Source of the DNA: Rhabditoides inermis
Lineage: Eukaryota; Nematoda; Chromadorea; Rhabditida; Rhabditidae
Length of the DNA stretch: 64,000 nucleotides
Assembly (NCBI GenBank): GCA_963966185.1
Contig: CAWZYM010000156.1
Location: forward strand, 139,501 to 203,500
Direction of reading: 5' to 3'
In this document: piece after piece, positions 23,001-34,528 of the stretch
Layout: every line of letters begins with the position of its first letter
Numbering within the stretch: the stretch's first letter is position 1
Made by a program: the position numbers and the translations under genes
The notes under the pieces: generated by a model
What the model was told of the DNA's origin: nothing
Seen by the model: the letters and a program-made list of their open reading frames with translations, nothing else
The model's database searches: none

Positions 23001-23675
23001 TAGGAAAAGAAGCTGCGGCGGCGAGTGTCCAATTGCCGATTGGTTATCACTCCAGCCGGCGCTCCCTCCTCGCTTTAAACTGCATTCCTCGCCCCTCTTC
23101 CCTACACACACCACGATTAAATCAAAGGAGTGAATGGCCCTATCAATCACTCACTCGCACTACGACAACACATCACAACTCAGCCATCCCTCAGTTGTCA
23201 TTCAGAACAATAACAACTACTTCTTTCGCGCACTAAGTGTAAGACGCTACTTCGCGACTGGATCAAATCATATTCAATATTCATCTTCGGATGCGTCACG
23301 TCACGTCACTCACAATAATTTTATTGGAGCTGTTTTGCACAAATTCTCGAATCAAATAATTTACTGAAAGTTCAAACTTTAACGGTTCGCGCATTTCGAC
23401 TCTTCAACATCATGAAAAAAAAACGGGACAACATCATCAATGGGTACACAATTCGATCAGTTTGCGTAGCTGCGCAAATTATCATTATTGCGCAAATTAT
23501 CATTATTATGCGCAAATTATTATAAATATTATTTTCTATAATGTCATAATCGGCAAAACAAAAAGGGAAGCGCTGGCAGCAGAACCGGGGTGAACGAGTG
23601 ACCAATTGTCCATCTGTCCACTCCAAAACTCCATGGAAACCAAGAGAGGAAACCTACACCCAGGAATACGGAAAG

Positions 23676-23713
<38 letters not shown>

Positions 23714-26209
23714 AGAGGGGGGAGAGAGAGAGAGGAGTGAGAGAGATTGCGCAAGATGAATGAACTAAACAAATCCCCGTTCTCGCTGACAGCTGGGTGC
23801 ACTTTAGATAGATTTACTACATGAGTGTTCAGAAGAACAATTTGATGATAGTTGGATACCCAGACTCATTCAAGAATATGCAAATGGAAAACTCACGCCG
23901 ACGATGGGATGTATCCTCTGCTGGCACTTGTCCGGCAAGCAGTTCCACTCGGAACACAGACGGGACAGACCGCAGTCACACTCCTCGCCCCACTGAAAGG
24001 GAGCAAGCAGGTAAGGGAGCATCAAGCCAGTCTCTTCGGAAACTATTCTCGAAGACATTAGAGGACAACACCTCAAATTACTTCAAGTGGTTGGAAACAA
24101 TTCGGAGGTAGTTAGAAGTAGTAGGAAGGCCAGTTCGAAAACGTTTCGCAAATAAAAATCGGGGGAGTTGGAAGGCATTTCGGGAGTAGTTTGAAGAGAC
24201 TTCACGGAAGATCGGGAGGAGTAGCATGGAAAGCGTCGAGACGCACCTTTTTTTGTCTTCTCTTTTTCCTCTCCTCACTCACCTCCACCACTCCGTTCCC
24301 GCAGATGGCTAGCGTCGCGTTCAGAAGAGGAGCGGGGGAACGTCTGAATAGAAGAGGTGAGAACCGAGAACACTGGATTATTGAAATACGGTTGGTTTGC
24401 GAGCGGGTATCTGAATAAGGGTATGTAATCGTATTATTGCAACAAAACTGGTTGGTGCAATGTCAACGGCTCGTGAAACGGAACAGTGAACAGAACCAGA
24501 TTCACTTTTATTCATATTTTTCAGCTAGCATTCTCGGAAATTTCATTATGGTTCAACAATCGAAACATATGTGAATATGAACACTCCATATACGATAGAC
24601 AACTATGTAAATTCAGGGCAAAACACATAAATCTCAAAGAACAAAGACCGCATTTCCTCGAAATAAAGTCACAACAAAATCACATCACACCCGACCTTTT
24701 TACTATCCATTCTCTTCCTTTTTTCTTTACAACTCCCGATTTATAGCGCGAAGGCGGATCGTAAACGCACTCCCGTTCACAACTGTTCCCTAGAAAAAAA
24801 ATCAGAGGAGTGACCACATCTCAACTATCACATGTTTTCCAGCATTCGACGAATCTTTTCACAAAAAATAACACTTATAGTACTGTGCCCAATTCAAAAG
24901 CTTCAAAAAACCAGATCTCACCTCAAGCACCGATATCTATCTATCCTGTTGGCGAGGTCCTGAGCAGTGCAGTCGTGGTCGAAGCCGCTGAAATCGAGCA
25001 TATCTTTTTTTTGTTTGTTTAGCCGGTTGAATCCGGGGTCCTCCTAGTCGAGAACAAGATAGGGTTCTTGGATTACGACGACGTCAGCAGAGGTAGTAGG
25101 GTTGGGTGGCGTCGGACGTCTTGAATTCCGTTCTTGAGTCCGTAGATGGTGCTGTGACGCCTTCTGGCTGCCATAAGAGTGGATTGCCACACCACAGGGG
25201 CTTGGTGAATTTCGCAAGAATGGTTGACTCCGAGGGGGATCGAACCAGCGACCGTGAGATTGAGAGACGGACGCTCTATCCACTAAGCCGCGCCCCCGGA
25301 TATCTTTCTTTCTTTCTCTCTCTCTCTCTCTCCCCTCCCCCACTCACGGTATGTGCATGCATGCCTCTCCTCCCCTTCCTGCTTTCTCCTCCCGCACCCT
25401 CCGTCCCCTCCCCTCGCACAAGCAGTTTTCCACGTGCGCCGTCGCGTTGTCGGAGTGCTCTACTCCCAGAAGGTGCGCCATCTGAACGTCTCTTTGTGAC
25501 AAATCCGTAATTCCCAAGTTTGTACACCGTCGTGTTCCGACATGAGTTTCTTAGTTTCTATGCACGATCCCGAAAACGTTATTGAACCATAATTGAAAGT
25601 AAACAAAACCTCGTGGAAGAATATGCTGCCGAGCGCCGACGGCTCTTGCGGGTAGAACTGCAATGAAAACAACACTCAATTGCAATTTGTAAACCTTGTC
25701 ATGACCTGACTGACACACAAAACGATACGATGGAACTAAACAATATCATATGTTTATCTGCCCCTCTCACCCCGCACAGCATGACCGCCTGTCGGTTGCA
25801 CATGCCACCCACGAATGCCAGGCCGCCCGAGTATCCGAATGAGAGCAGCACACCCACATCATGCAAGGGGAGAGAGGGAAGGCTGCAACACAACATCACA
25901 CTTTCAACGTCAGCAACAGCGACAAGTTACATTGTTTGATTGTATCGACCTTACGCTTCATCGACATTACAAAAAGTCCTCAATATTCGCCAAATTAATT
26001 TAGTCGTGATCAATGTTGTAATTACCAAAATCAGTCGTTCTCGAGACCCGTATAAGCCCCGCCCCGGTACGCCCCGCCCACCTCCTAGTGCGCCACTCGC
26101 GGAACATGTGAAGGGTCATGTTGTCGCGGTGGGTGCGAGCCACATCCACCACTATCACACCCAGCCGCAACTGGTTGAGGTACTGCAAAGAGTCTCTCTC
26201 TCCTCTCTA

Positions 26210-26254
<45 letters not shown>

Positions 26255-29017
26255 CTCTCTCTTTCTTTCTCTCTCTCTCTCTCTTTTCTTCCCTCCTCTC
26301 TCTCTAACTCTCTCTCTGTCTCTCTCTCCCTCTCTCTCTCTGTCTGTCTTGCTCTCTCTCCCTCCCTCCCTCCCTTCTCTCTCTGTCTCTCTCCTCTTCC
26401 CCTCCTCTCTCTCTCCTCTTCCCCTCTCTTTCTCTCTCTCTCTCCTTCTCTCTGTCTCTCTCCTCTTCCCCCTTCTCTCTCCTCTTCCCCTCCTCTCTCT
26501 CTCCTCTTCCCCTCCTCTCTCTCTCCTCTTCCCCTCCTCTCTCTCTCCTCTTCCCCTCCTCTCTCTCTCCTCTTCCCCTCCTCTCTCTCTCCTCTTCCCC
26601 TCTCTTTCTCTTTCTTTCCCTCCCTCTCTCCCTCTCCCCCTCTCTCTCTCCTTCTCTCTGTCTCTCCCCTCTTCCCCTCTCTCTCCCTCTATCCCCACCT
26701 CATTCGCCTCCACCACCAGCTTGAGTACCTCCCGCTTCACCACTGACATGTCGTCGTGGTAGTGGGAGGTCTGAACGATAAACATTTGAAGCGAGGCAGG
26801 TAACTTATTGAAGAATCAGACCACCTTCTAGTCTCGGTTCACAGCTGCAGCTTACAATCAACCGAACTCGCAAAATCGCATGGATCGCTTTCGTATAAAG
26901 AGCTCATTGGAATCGAGCACTCACGATTCTCTTGTCGACAAAGAGGATGGTGGATATGATGGTCGTCTCCGCGGGCAGCTCCAGTCCAGAGTAGTCGGGA
27001 GCCGGCACGCCCCACACCGCAGCGCCGCGGGCAACCTGCACAGCGAGACGTCACACATCCCTATATGCCACTCCGCGCTTTTGGACATTCTGCGCACAGT
27101 CAATTCTAACTTGCAAGGGTTTAAAAGAGTGGTGGACAACACCGCGCAACACACAATAGCCATGACCACTGTTCATTTGCCTATATCCCTCGCTCATCCC
27201 CCGCTCATTTCCCCACCGCCCCTCCTGCGCATGCTCCGCCCCGCGTCTGCTTGGATGCACCGTGCGTCCTCGCCTCCCCCCGGCCCGTCATTGATAGCAA
27301 GTGTTCCCGCCCCGAGTCGCCACAGCCCCGCAATGGACTTCCTAATCGAGCCGACCGCGCTCGCAGCGGCGCTCTCCATAGCCGGTGCGCGCACTCCTCC
27401 TCCTCCTTCTTCCTCCTTCTCCTCTCACCTCACTCCCTTCCAGCTCTACTGATCCCCCTCGCGCTGCAATGCGGAGGCGGCGACAAGAAGAAGACAGCTC
27501 CCCCGTCTAAGAAGGCCTCTCCCGCACCGCCTGCCAAGGCACCAGCCAAGCCTGCCGCCCCCGCCGCCCCCGCAGCTGCCAAGGCGGAGGAGAAGAAGAG
27601 CGAGAAGAAGGAGGAGGAGAAGAAGAAGGACGAAGACAAGAAGGACGACGACAAAAAGGACGACGACAAGAAGGACGACGAGAAGAAGTCCGAGAAGAAG
27701 ACCGAGAAGGTACCTGGGTTACTGTTGTCTACCGTAATCCAGAGATGTGTTTTAGAAGGATGCTGATGGCTCGAAGAAGGAGGGTTCGAAGAAGGAGCCG
27801 TCGAAGAACGAGGGCGACAAGAAGGATGCGGGCAGCAAGGACGGAGACGGGAAGACGGCCGGAGTCGCCGGAAGCAAGAAGGCAGACATCAAGCCCAAGC
27901 AGATCAAGAGGAACGAGAAGGAGGTGGGCTATCTCTCTCTCTTTCCCTCCCTCCTAATACTCTCTCTTTCAGCAACGCATCGCTGACGGCAAGGAAGTTC
28001 GCAACAAGGGCGACTATCCCACCTTCAACGACGTCGAATCCGACTGGGATTCGGAGAAGGAGAAGAAGAAGAAGGAGGGAAAGGGCGGGGATGGGAAGAA
28101 GGACGAGAAGAAGGAGAAGAGCAAGAAGGGAAGCAAGAAGGAGGGAGTGGATAAGGACGGAGCCAGCAAGGCGAGCAAGCAGGAGGACAAGGAGGCCAAG
28201 ACGGACAAGAAGGAGGGGGAGGGCGAGGGCGAGGCGAAGAGCAAGATGGACGGGGCAGACGCGGAGAAGAAGGAGGGGGAGGAGAAGAAGAGCAGCAAGA
28301 GCAAGAAGGGCAGCAAGAAGGAGGGCGCGAAGAAGGACGGGGAGGAGATGCACACTCAGGGATCGCAGGAGGGGGACAAGAAGGACGGGTCGAAGAAGGA
28401 TAAGAAGGACGAGAAGAAAGAGGACAAGAAGGAGGACAAGAAGCCCGACGAGAAGAAGGACGAGAAGAAGGCTGACGACAAAAAGGATGAGAAGAAGGAT
28501 GAGAAAAAGGACGACAAGAAGGACGCGAAGAAGGAAGACGAGAAGAAGACGGACGATGACAAGAAGGAGAAGACCGAGGATGCTGACAAGGATGAAAAGT
28601 CCAAGGCTTAGATCTACCGTAGGACACACGCCACGCGGGGCGATCGACTCGCGCGCGGCTTAACAAGACTGAAACGTATAGCTTACTATAAACAACTTAC
28701 CTTTGTGACAGGCCTCGATAAAGATTAGTGACGAATGTTGTGTGCTTATGGTAATGTGGGGACAAGTGAAATGAGTACAGCGATAAGTGCAGCCGAGTGC
28801 TCAATAGAACCGAGAAACCATGTGTCACTATCTATACTAACCACCGAAAATAAACGGTGTAATGATGCGATATGCAGCGATATGCGTCAGAGCACAGAGC
28901 TACAAACAATCGAAGAAAAAAACTGACCTCTCCTCGCCGCTGCCCTTCCTCATTCTCCTTCGCAGCAGCAATCACTCCAAGTAGGCTCACAAGCCACCAC
29001 ACAGCCAATCGCATCAC
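20043..29017 (-). CDS. Transmembrane ADAM (M12B reprolysin) metalloprotease
   Basis: Exons inferred: 28928-29017, 26925-27035, 26699-26770, 26082-26182, 25771-25882, 25610-25657, 25348-25481, 24922-24987, 24731-24782, 24283-24343, 23897-23992, 22330-22413, 22039-22173, 21000-21103, 20903-20956, 20692-20773, 20326-20400 and 20043-20189. Order: signal peptide (MRLAVWWLVSLLGVIAAA), no evident prodomain, metalloprotease domain starting near STILFVDKR, the GGLAFVGGMC block, the complete zinc site HEMAHLLGVEHSD formed across two exons, a disintegrin-like piece (CGNGVVEWGEECDCG), one transmembrane helix (WLVVIGSLVCVCVVCIY) and a cytosolic tail with polyglycine, PPPPPPP and an acidic run DDFEDDDDDD. 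It should be a surface sheddase. The phase between 24731-24782 and 24283-24343 does not match, so a small exon may be missing there. Which C. elegans ADAM it matches is not known. Confidence 0.85.
23466..23535. repeat. Tandem repeat of about 18-21 bases (TGCGCAAATTATCATTAT)
   Basis: Three imperfect copies of tgcgcaaattatcattat lie in the ADAM intron between the disintegrin and transmembrane exons. No function is visible. Confidence 0.6.
23677..23740. repeat. (GA)n microsatellite in an ADAM intron
   Basis: About 60 bases of agagag with ggg interruptions, in the intron between the disintegrin-like exon and the membrane-spanning exon. Confidence 0.85.
25008..25299 (-). mobile_element. tRNA-derived SINE, copy 1
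   Basis: Read on the minus strand it starts CCGGGGGCGCGGCTTAGTGG (an A-box-like sequence), has a B-box GGTTCGATCCC about 50 bases on, then a body and an A-rich tail ending AAACAAACAAAAAAAA. An 8-bp target duplication atatcttt flanks it (25000-25007 and 25300-25307). It lies in an ADAM intron in the same direction as the gene, with its tail 20 bases from the next exon (24922-24987). It is near-identical to copies at 42408 and 54284. The 70-80 residue open frame shared by the copies is not a gene. Confidence 0.9.
26193..26691. repeat. 500-bp polypyrimidine tract with a 22-bp minisatellite
   Basis: Almost pure C/T on the plus strand. Within about 26478-26600 a 22-base unit (cctcttcccctcctctctct plus ct) repeats five to six times nearly perfectly. 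It fills the ADAM intron between exons 26082-26182 and 26699-26770. Long open frames through it are repeat artefacts. Confidence 0.9.
27333..28611 (+). CDS. Lys/Glu/Asp-rich protein with an N-terminal hydrophobic segment, nested in an ADAM intron
   Basis: Four exons fit in frame: 27333-27384, 27444-27709, 27756-27923 and 27973-28611 (1125 bases, 374 residues plus stop). The start gives LAAALSIAALLIPLALQC, a signal peptide or signal anchor. The rest is dominated by KKD, KKE and DKKDE runs of low complexity. One ordinary patch, KGDYPTFNDVESDWDSEKE, begins about 17 residues into the last exon and may be the conserved core. All three introns are short with good signals, and the lysines and glutamates keep biased codons (AAG, GAG), which supports real coding. 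The gene lies wholly inside the first ADAM intron on the other strand. I do not recognise the family. The charged tail is probably disordered. Confidence 0.75.
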
Positions 29018-30366
29018 AGCTCACAAGACAATATCACGCATCCGAAGCTCCTCCTGCAAGTACGGTAGAGTATGAGTAATCAACACGTCACATGAATAAT
29101 ACCACAGCTCCTCTCACTATCAAAAAGTGTGAGTGGAGAGAGGGAGAGAGAGAGAGAGAGAGAGATCGCGCGGTTCCATCTATTCGTCATAGAGATGGGT
29201 TCACACGAGCCAGTCGCAGCTGCATAAGAGTGCACAAGAAGCCATAATCAGAACAATGCATCTCCGTTCCTCCTCCCTCTCTCTCCTCGCCCCTTCTTCC
29301 TCTCTCACTTCGGGTCAATGGGGTCATCTCCCCAAAAATGTAAACGTCCGAAACTCCCAACAGACTCACCACACCACACTACTTCTGCTGCTTGGACGAA
29401 AAAGGAGAGTGTCACTCACTCAGAGATTCGCATCTGAAACAGAGAACAGTAAAGTACATTTCAATCGAGTGTCACAAAGGTCACATAGAAATTCGCGCCA
29501 CCATTCCATAATGGCCTTTTCACACACGCGGAAAAAAAACGATGTGGACGGGACAATACACGACAGGGCAAAAAGAAAGCGCGAGGCGAGGCGATCCGTA
29601 TCTATTCACGTGAATAGCTCGTATCTGGAATATGCCATATCCTCCTTCTCTCCCAGGCTCGCTCTCCGCAGAGAGCGATTTGTATGCATAGAATATGAAT
29701 GGTGCAGTGGTCAAAGAGGGGATATCCGCAATCTGTGAAGATGAATGGAGGAAACGAGGCGAGAGGAGAGGGGAACAGGTGGACAGGACATCGCGCGCAT
29801 TTCACAATACGCTCATCCCCTCCCCTCCTCCTCTCTTTCATCACTCTTCCCGCCTCGCCGCCACTAACCAGTCAAGGCCATCCGATAATCTCCCGGATTA
29901 CCAACTTGTACCCGTAAACATGTACATGTTATCGCGTGAACAGTAGTTGCGAGGTATACGAGTGGGTGAATCATCTACACACTTTCCCGCAATCAGTCGA
30001 CTTCTCGGTAAGCAAGGCTTTATGACTGGACACAACTAGCCGACTGATGAGCATTCCATGCGGAGACAGAGAGAGAGACAAGGAAATCACGCGTAGATCA
30101 GAGAAACAACAACACACACGCACCTAACGAGGGACATATACAAAGAATAGACATTTGATTACGAACTATATAAATGATTGCTAGAAAGGGCGAACAGCAC
30201 AACAGCGAGAGAGGGGGAATGGGACGCGAGAGACGGGGCGGCTAGTCCACCCCCACCTATGCTAATCTCATAGACGACAACCCTCAATACAAGGCGAGAT
30301 AGGGAGAGCGTACTGTATCATATACAGTACTCTCTAGTGGTACAGTATCACATACAGTACTGCTTA
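29018..30366. other. Intergenic region upstream of ADAM and downstream of phosphatidylserine synthase
   Basis: 1.35 kb. The ADAM promoter should lie just right of 29017. A short (GA)n is at 29138-29165, and a perfect 9-bp inverted repeat is at 30310-30330. A 160-codon open frame at 29256-29738 has no domain and no codon bias, and is not called. Confidence 0.5.
30310..30330. repeat. Perfect 9-bp inverted repeat near the phosphatidylserine synthase 3' end
   Basis: gtactgtat, a 3-base spacer cat, then atacagtac. A variant gtacagtatcacatacagtac follows at 30340-30360. It is about 40 bases past the stop, so it may be a 3' UTR hairpin. Confidence 0.6.
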
Positions 30367-33300
30367 TTAGTTCATGTCGCTCTCTGACATGCCGAGCTCG
30401 CGTCTCCGCCGCCGCACGTCGCCTCCGATCAGTCCGAGGTTCTCGTGAGAGGAGTCGAGGTACATCGAGCGCTTCACCCCACCCTCCTTCACCACCTTCG
30501 TGTTCTGCAAGAGAAATCGTAATACATTGATAACAATCACTAATCAATATAGAATCAATCAATACTCACACTCGACCAGTTGGCGTACCACACCGACAGC
30601 CACACCACAAAGAACGTGCCGACAATCTGTAATAGGCGTCGTAAAGTGAGAGGAGGGAAGGAGAGAGAGGGGGCAGAGTCGCGCTCGCACATCCGGACAT
30701 CCAATAACTATCCCATTCACACACATTAAATACGATTACAATCTCAAAAGATGCACATTACACTGCGATTGTACTGGCAGTATACAATGGTCTCTCTCTA
30801 TCCTAATCATGTTCAACGCACTAGTTACAGTACACATTACAGTACCGATAACTTGACTACAGTACCCCACAGCTCGCCCCGGCCTCACCACGAATAGCAC
30901 CCACACGGCGAGTCGCATCAGCTGCATCGGAGGGAACAGGTGCCGGCCAAACTGAAACAAACATGAAATATGCAACGGAAAAGTCGACTTTCTACTTAGT
31001 TTGACTACAAATTTCGTGTACACCACAATAAAAATCGACAAAAAGCAAATTATACGTTGCAGATCCGCACCAACACACTTCTACAACTTGAACATACAAT
31101 GTGTTCTTAGTCATATCAGGCCAATTCCCAAAACCAAACCCCCCCCCCCCCCTCTCTGGTACCTTGACGCAGATGGCGGCCTCGAGTGCTCCGACGGCGA
31201 GGAACACCCAGCTCTGCATGCCCAGCCGGGTCACCAGGGGGTCCGTCGCGTACAGGTAGTACTGCCTGACAACATAGGCACATTATGAAACACACCTCCC
31301 ATCTCCTCTCCATGCCACGGTTTCTCACATAAAACCAATCGATGACAGTAAAGTGTCGTGTATTCACTATTTCAACTGATACTCTTACTACTCCTAGTAT
31401 CATTTCTCATTTCACGTATTCCCGTGTTCTCCTTCCCGTACCACCATCCTCACTCCTCTCTTCCATACCTAATGGAGGGCGCAGAGATGGCTCCGATGAG
31501 GATGATCCTCCAGAACACCACTGGGTGGGACGTGTCCACTGCGAAGATGTGCTTCACAAAGAACGTGTTCAGCTCCACACCCTGCAACAAAGGATTTAAT
31601 AAAAAAAAACAGGTACAGTAGGCTTCACCACAACACTGGACAAAACAACGTCGTTTTTTTCGCCAATAAAAGCGGTATAAAAATACAAGTACACCCATTC
31701 AATATTTAACTCGTTATCATTACGTTTCAACCAATTTACAAAGTCGCACGACGCATTGCATCAACAATGAGACTACAGCTTTGTATGGAAACGGAAGAAC
31801 AATGAGGAATTGACAAAGCAGAGAGAGTAGTTCACAAATAAATGAGAAAACAACATGATGAAACCAAAACAAACTCACGAGCCATAGTAGGATGAATATG
31901 ACGAGACTCCATGTCCTTCCGAGCGCCCCCTCGGATGAGAACCAGTCCATGCCCGACCAACTCTCCGGGGTGAACTGCAGCACCGCCCGTTTCACCTTGC
32001 CCCGCGTAGTGCGGATCTGCCTGAACACAATATTTTGCTAACTCACGAACATTATGTTTCACACTATACTCATTCGAAACATTATTATTATAAGCTAATA
32101 CGCCCGCCGAACAGTGAACAAAGTACTGATCAAAATTGTTGTTCTAATTACAGGACACTTTACTTTTTTAACTTCCAAATCGTACCTGACGCTCTCCCAG
32201 TGAAACTGGCGCATCTCGAATATGTGGCATATCTTGATGCCGACCCAGATGCCGATTCCATTGCACAGCAGCACATCCAGGATCAGTGCGTCCCACCAAC
32301 ACTCGGCAAAGTTCGGAAGAAGGTGCGTGAACACCACCTCAACAAAACACCAGGTGTAAAAGACAATGCATTATAGAAATTACAGATAAACCAACTCAAC
32401 ACGCTACATAGCTTTCCCTCTCTCTCTCCCTTTCGCACACAAAAACATCGGGTCCACCTCGGTGAGCTCCCACGCAAAGCTGATGTACCAGCAGAGGATG
32501 CTGTGACGGATCAGGATACCCTGCAAACGACGACAATCAATAACACGTTATCAATACAAACACAATCAATCAATTATCAATGACTCGCACCTTCATGGTC
32601 CATCCGAGGAAGTGTCCGACGGCGAAGATGTCGACGTGCGACCACACGCGCTCGAACGTGATGTCCGAGCAGTTCACCGCGTACTCCTGCAAGGGTGGCA
32701 TAGAGAGGAGAAGGGAAGGAGTGATATTCAGATGTAGATATTCAGACTCCAACAAGGGTGGCATAGAGGGGGATGGAGGGGTAGGAGGGAGATGCTCTGA
32801 TGCTCACCTTCTCCACCAGCTTTTCCTGTCCCAGGCCCTTCGGATCCAGGTACGCCAACACCTGAACGAGTGAATAGTAAAACATGAAACCATGAAAAAT
32901 AAGTATCCATGATAATTTCCATAGAAAACCAAGAATAAATCTACAATGGAAGTTCCAATTCCAATTCAAAAGGCAAAAAAAATCAACAGCAAACAAAAAA
33001 TAACACGGTGAAACTGACCTTCTTGATGTCGTCGAATGTCTGGAAGAGGGTGAACTGGAGGAGGAGCATGTACACCACCGACAGTCCGAACGTGATCCGC
33101 CAGACGATGGGGTGCGGGCGGATGAACGGACCTGCAAGGGGATCTATCGGACCACTCAGGCAGGCGACGCACCGTTGGGGAAGGCGAGGGCGGACACGAT
33201 GAGGAACAGCGCCAGCGTGCCCAGCAGACCGTCGTACACGTTCTTCGCCGGATTGTCGGAGGTCGACCTGCAATCAGAGTATGAATGGAAAAATACAAAA

Positions 33301-33967
33301 TAGGCAAACAATGACTGACTGGAAGGCGAGATAGGCGAGCACGCCGCACAGCGCCAGCAGGATGGTGATCGTGTGCGGCTTGTAGAACACGTCCATCGTG
33401 ATGTCCTCCACCACACGCTCGTTTACCTACACACGGTACGGTACTTTCGGCATATTCAAAATACAGTAAAACCAAATAATACGCCGCTCAGGACTCACCA
33501 TGCGGAAGTGGAGGTGCTCGAGCTCGGTGCGGGTGCGGCGGCGCACGCGACGCTTCCTGAACGAGGTGGTGAGCATCAACAATGATGGAGGGTTGGAGGC
33601 TGCTCACGGTGAGTCGTCGTTGTCGGCGGCGTCTCCCACGCGGTCGCCATCGTGCTCCAGCAGCGCGTCAGTCTGGTAGTCCGTGTCCGGATCATCATCA
33701 CGCACTTCTCTGCAACGTCAGACTAGTGATGTCACGATCAACAACGTAATGTCGAAACCAACCACGAGACGTCAGTCTCCCTCTTCTTATTATTTCGGGA
33801 GAGAAACCTCTCACAATAGCAGTGATAACGTGTTCGTGTAATTTTTTCTCGGAAAATGTGTACACTAGAACTGTAACAAAGTACAAAACCATAACTCAAA
33901 CAAAAACAAAGACTCGCACAAACCTTATCTTGACGCGTCTCCGCGGGACTGGGTCGTTGTCCCCCAT
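30367..33967 (-). CDS. pssy-1: Phosphatidylserine synthase (base-exchange type, PSS1/PSS2 family)
   Basis: ER multi-pass enzyme that swaps the head group of phosphatidylcholine or phosphatidylethanolamine for serine. About 16 exons between a start at 33967 ([14 protein letters not shown]) and the stop at 30367. Strong family blocks appear in the right order: [30 protein letters not shown] (about 32600-32688), [28 protein letters not shown] (32470-32515), [20 protein letters not shown] (about 32250-32330), [15 protein letters not shown] (about 31960-32010), [11 protein letters not shown] (31540-31575), RQYYLYATD and FGRHLFPP. Ten or so hydrophobic segments are spread across these exons. The N-terminal tail is charged and Arg-rich, and the C-terminal tail ends MSESDMN. 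Whether it is closer to PSS1 or PSS2 cannot be decided here. The symbol is by recalled neighbourhood with the EDEM gene on C. elegans X. Confidence 0.92.
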
Positions 33968-34528
33968 TGTTGAGGTGTACACTGAACGAAGGAACATGTC
34001 TAATCAGCTTATATACGACTGATAACAATGTTTCAAGTTGAATCAAAACACGATGCGGCGAAAACAAAACAAAAACAAACAAAACCCACAAAAAAAGGAA
34101 TTACTCACTACCCCCACCGAATGACGAATATGCTCTATTTCACAGAAGCATGATTCAACGGTAAAAATCGTAATTTATCACCCATAGTCTCAAATAATCA
34201 ATATACAATGGTGGCGCTTCAACAGGAATAAATACATTACCCAAATGGAAAAAAAGTAGCTGGCGGTAGATTACAAATGGGAGAGCGAGCACCCAATCTA
34301 GAAATAGCGCGTGAGAAATGGAAAAAGGGAGTGGGTGGAGCCAATACGACACAGAGACAGCGCCCCCTCTGCTCCTTCCAATAACAGAGAGAAGAGAAAA
34401 GACTTGAGTATACGGCACATGGAGAGACACACAGACACTGGTATCACAGCAGCGACAATCAAATAAAACAAAAGGCAGGAAGGGATACTGGAGTAATAAT
34501 GCGAGGTGACTAGAAGAGGTGGAATGGC
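33968..34528. other. Gap between EDEM3 and phosphatidylserine synthase genes
   Basis: 560 bases between two genes on the same strand. No gene is seen. It is the promoter side of phosphatidylserine synthase and the 3' side of EDEM3. It is too long for a typical nematode operon spacing but does not exclude one. Confidence 0.45.

Noticed and set aside
25044..25343. Shared 79-99 codon open frame in the three repeats at 25 kb, 42 kb and 54 kb
   Set aside because: It is the body of a tRNA-derived SINE; the frame includes the tRNA-like head and is not protein-coding.
25940..26785. Open frames of 190-268 codons rich in Ser/Leu or Arg/Glu
   Set aside because: Produced by a 500-bp pyrimidine tract inside an ADAM intron; no domain and no start context.
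28091..28663. Arg-rich and Ser/Pro-rich frames overlapping the lysine-rich gene
   Set aside because: They are other-frame shadows of the AAG/GAG-biased coding sequence.
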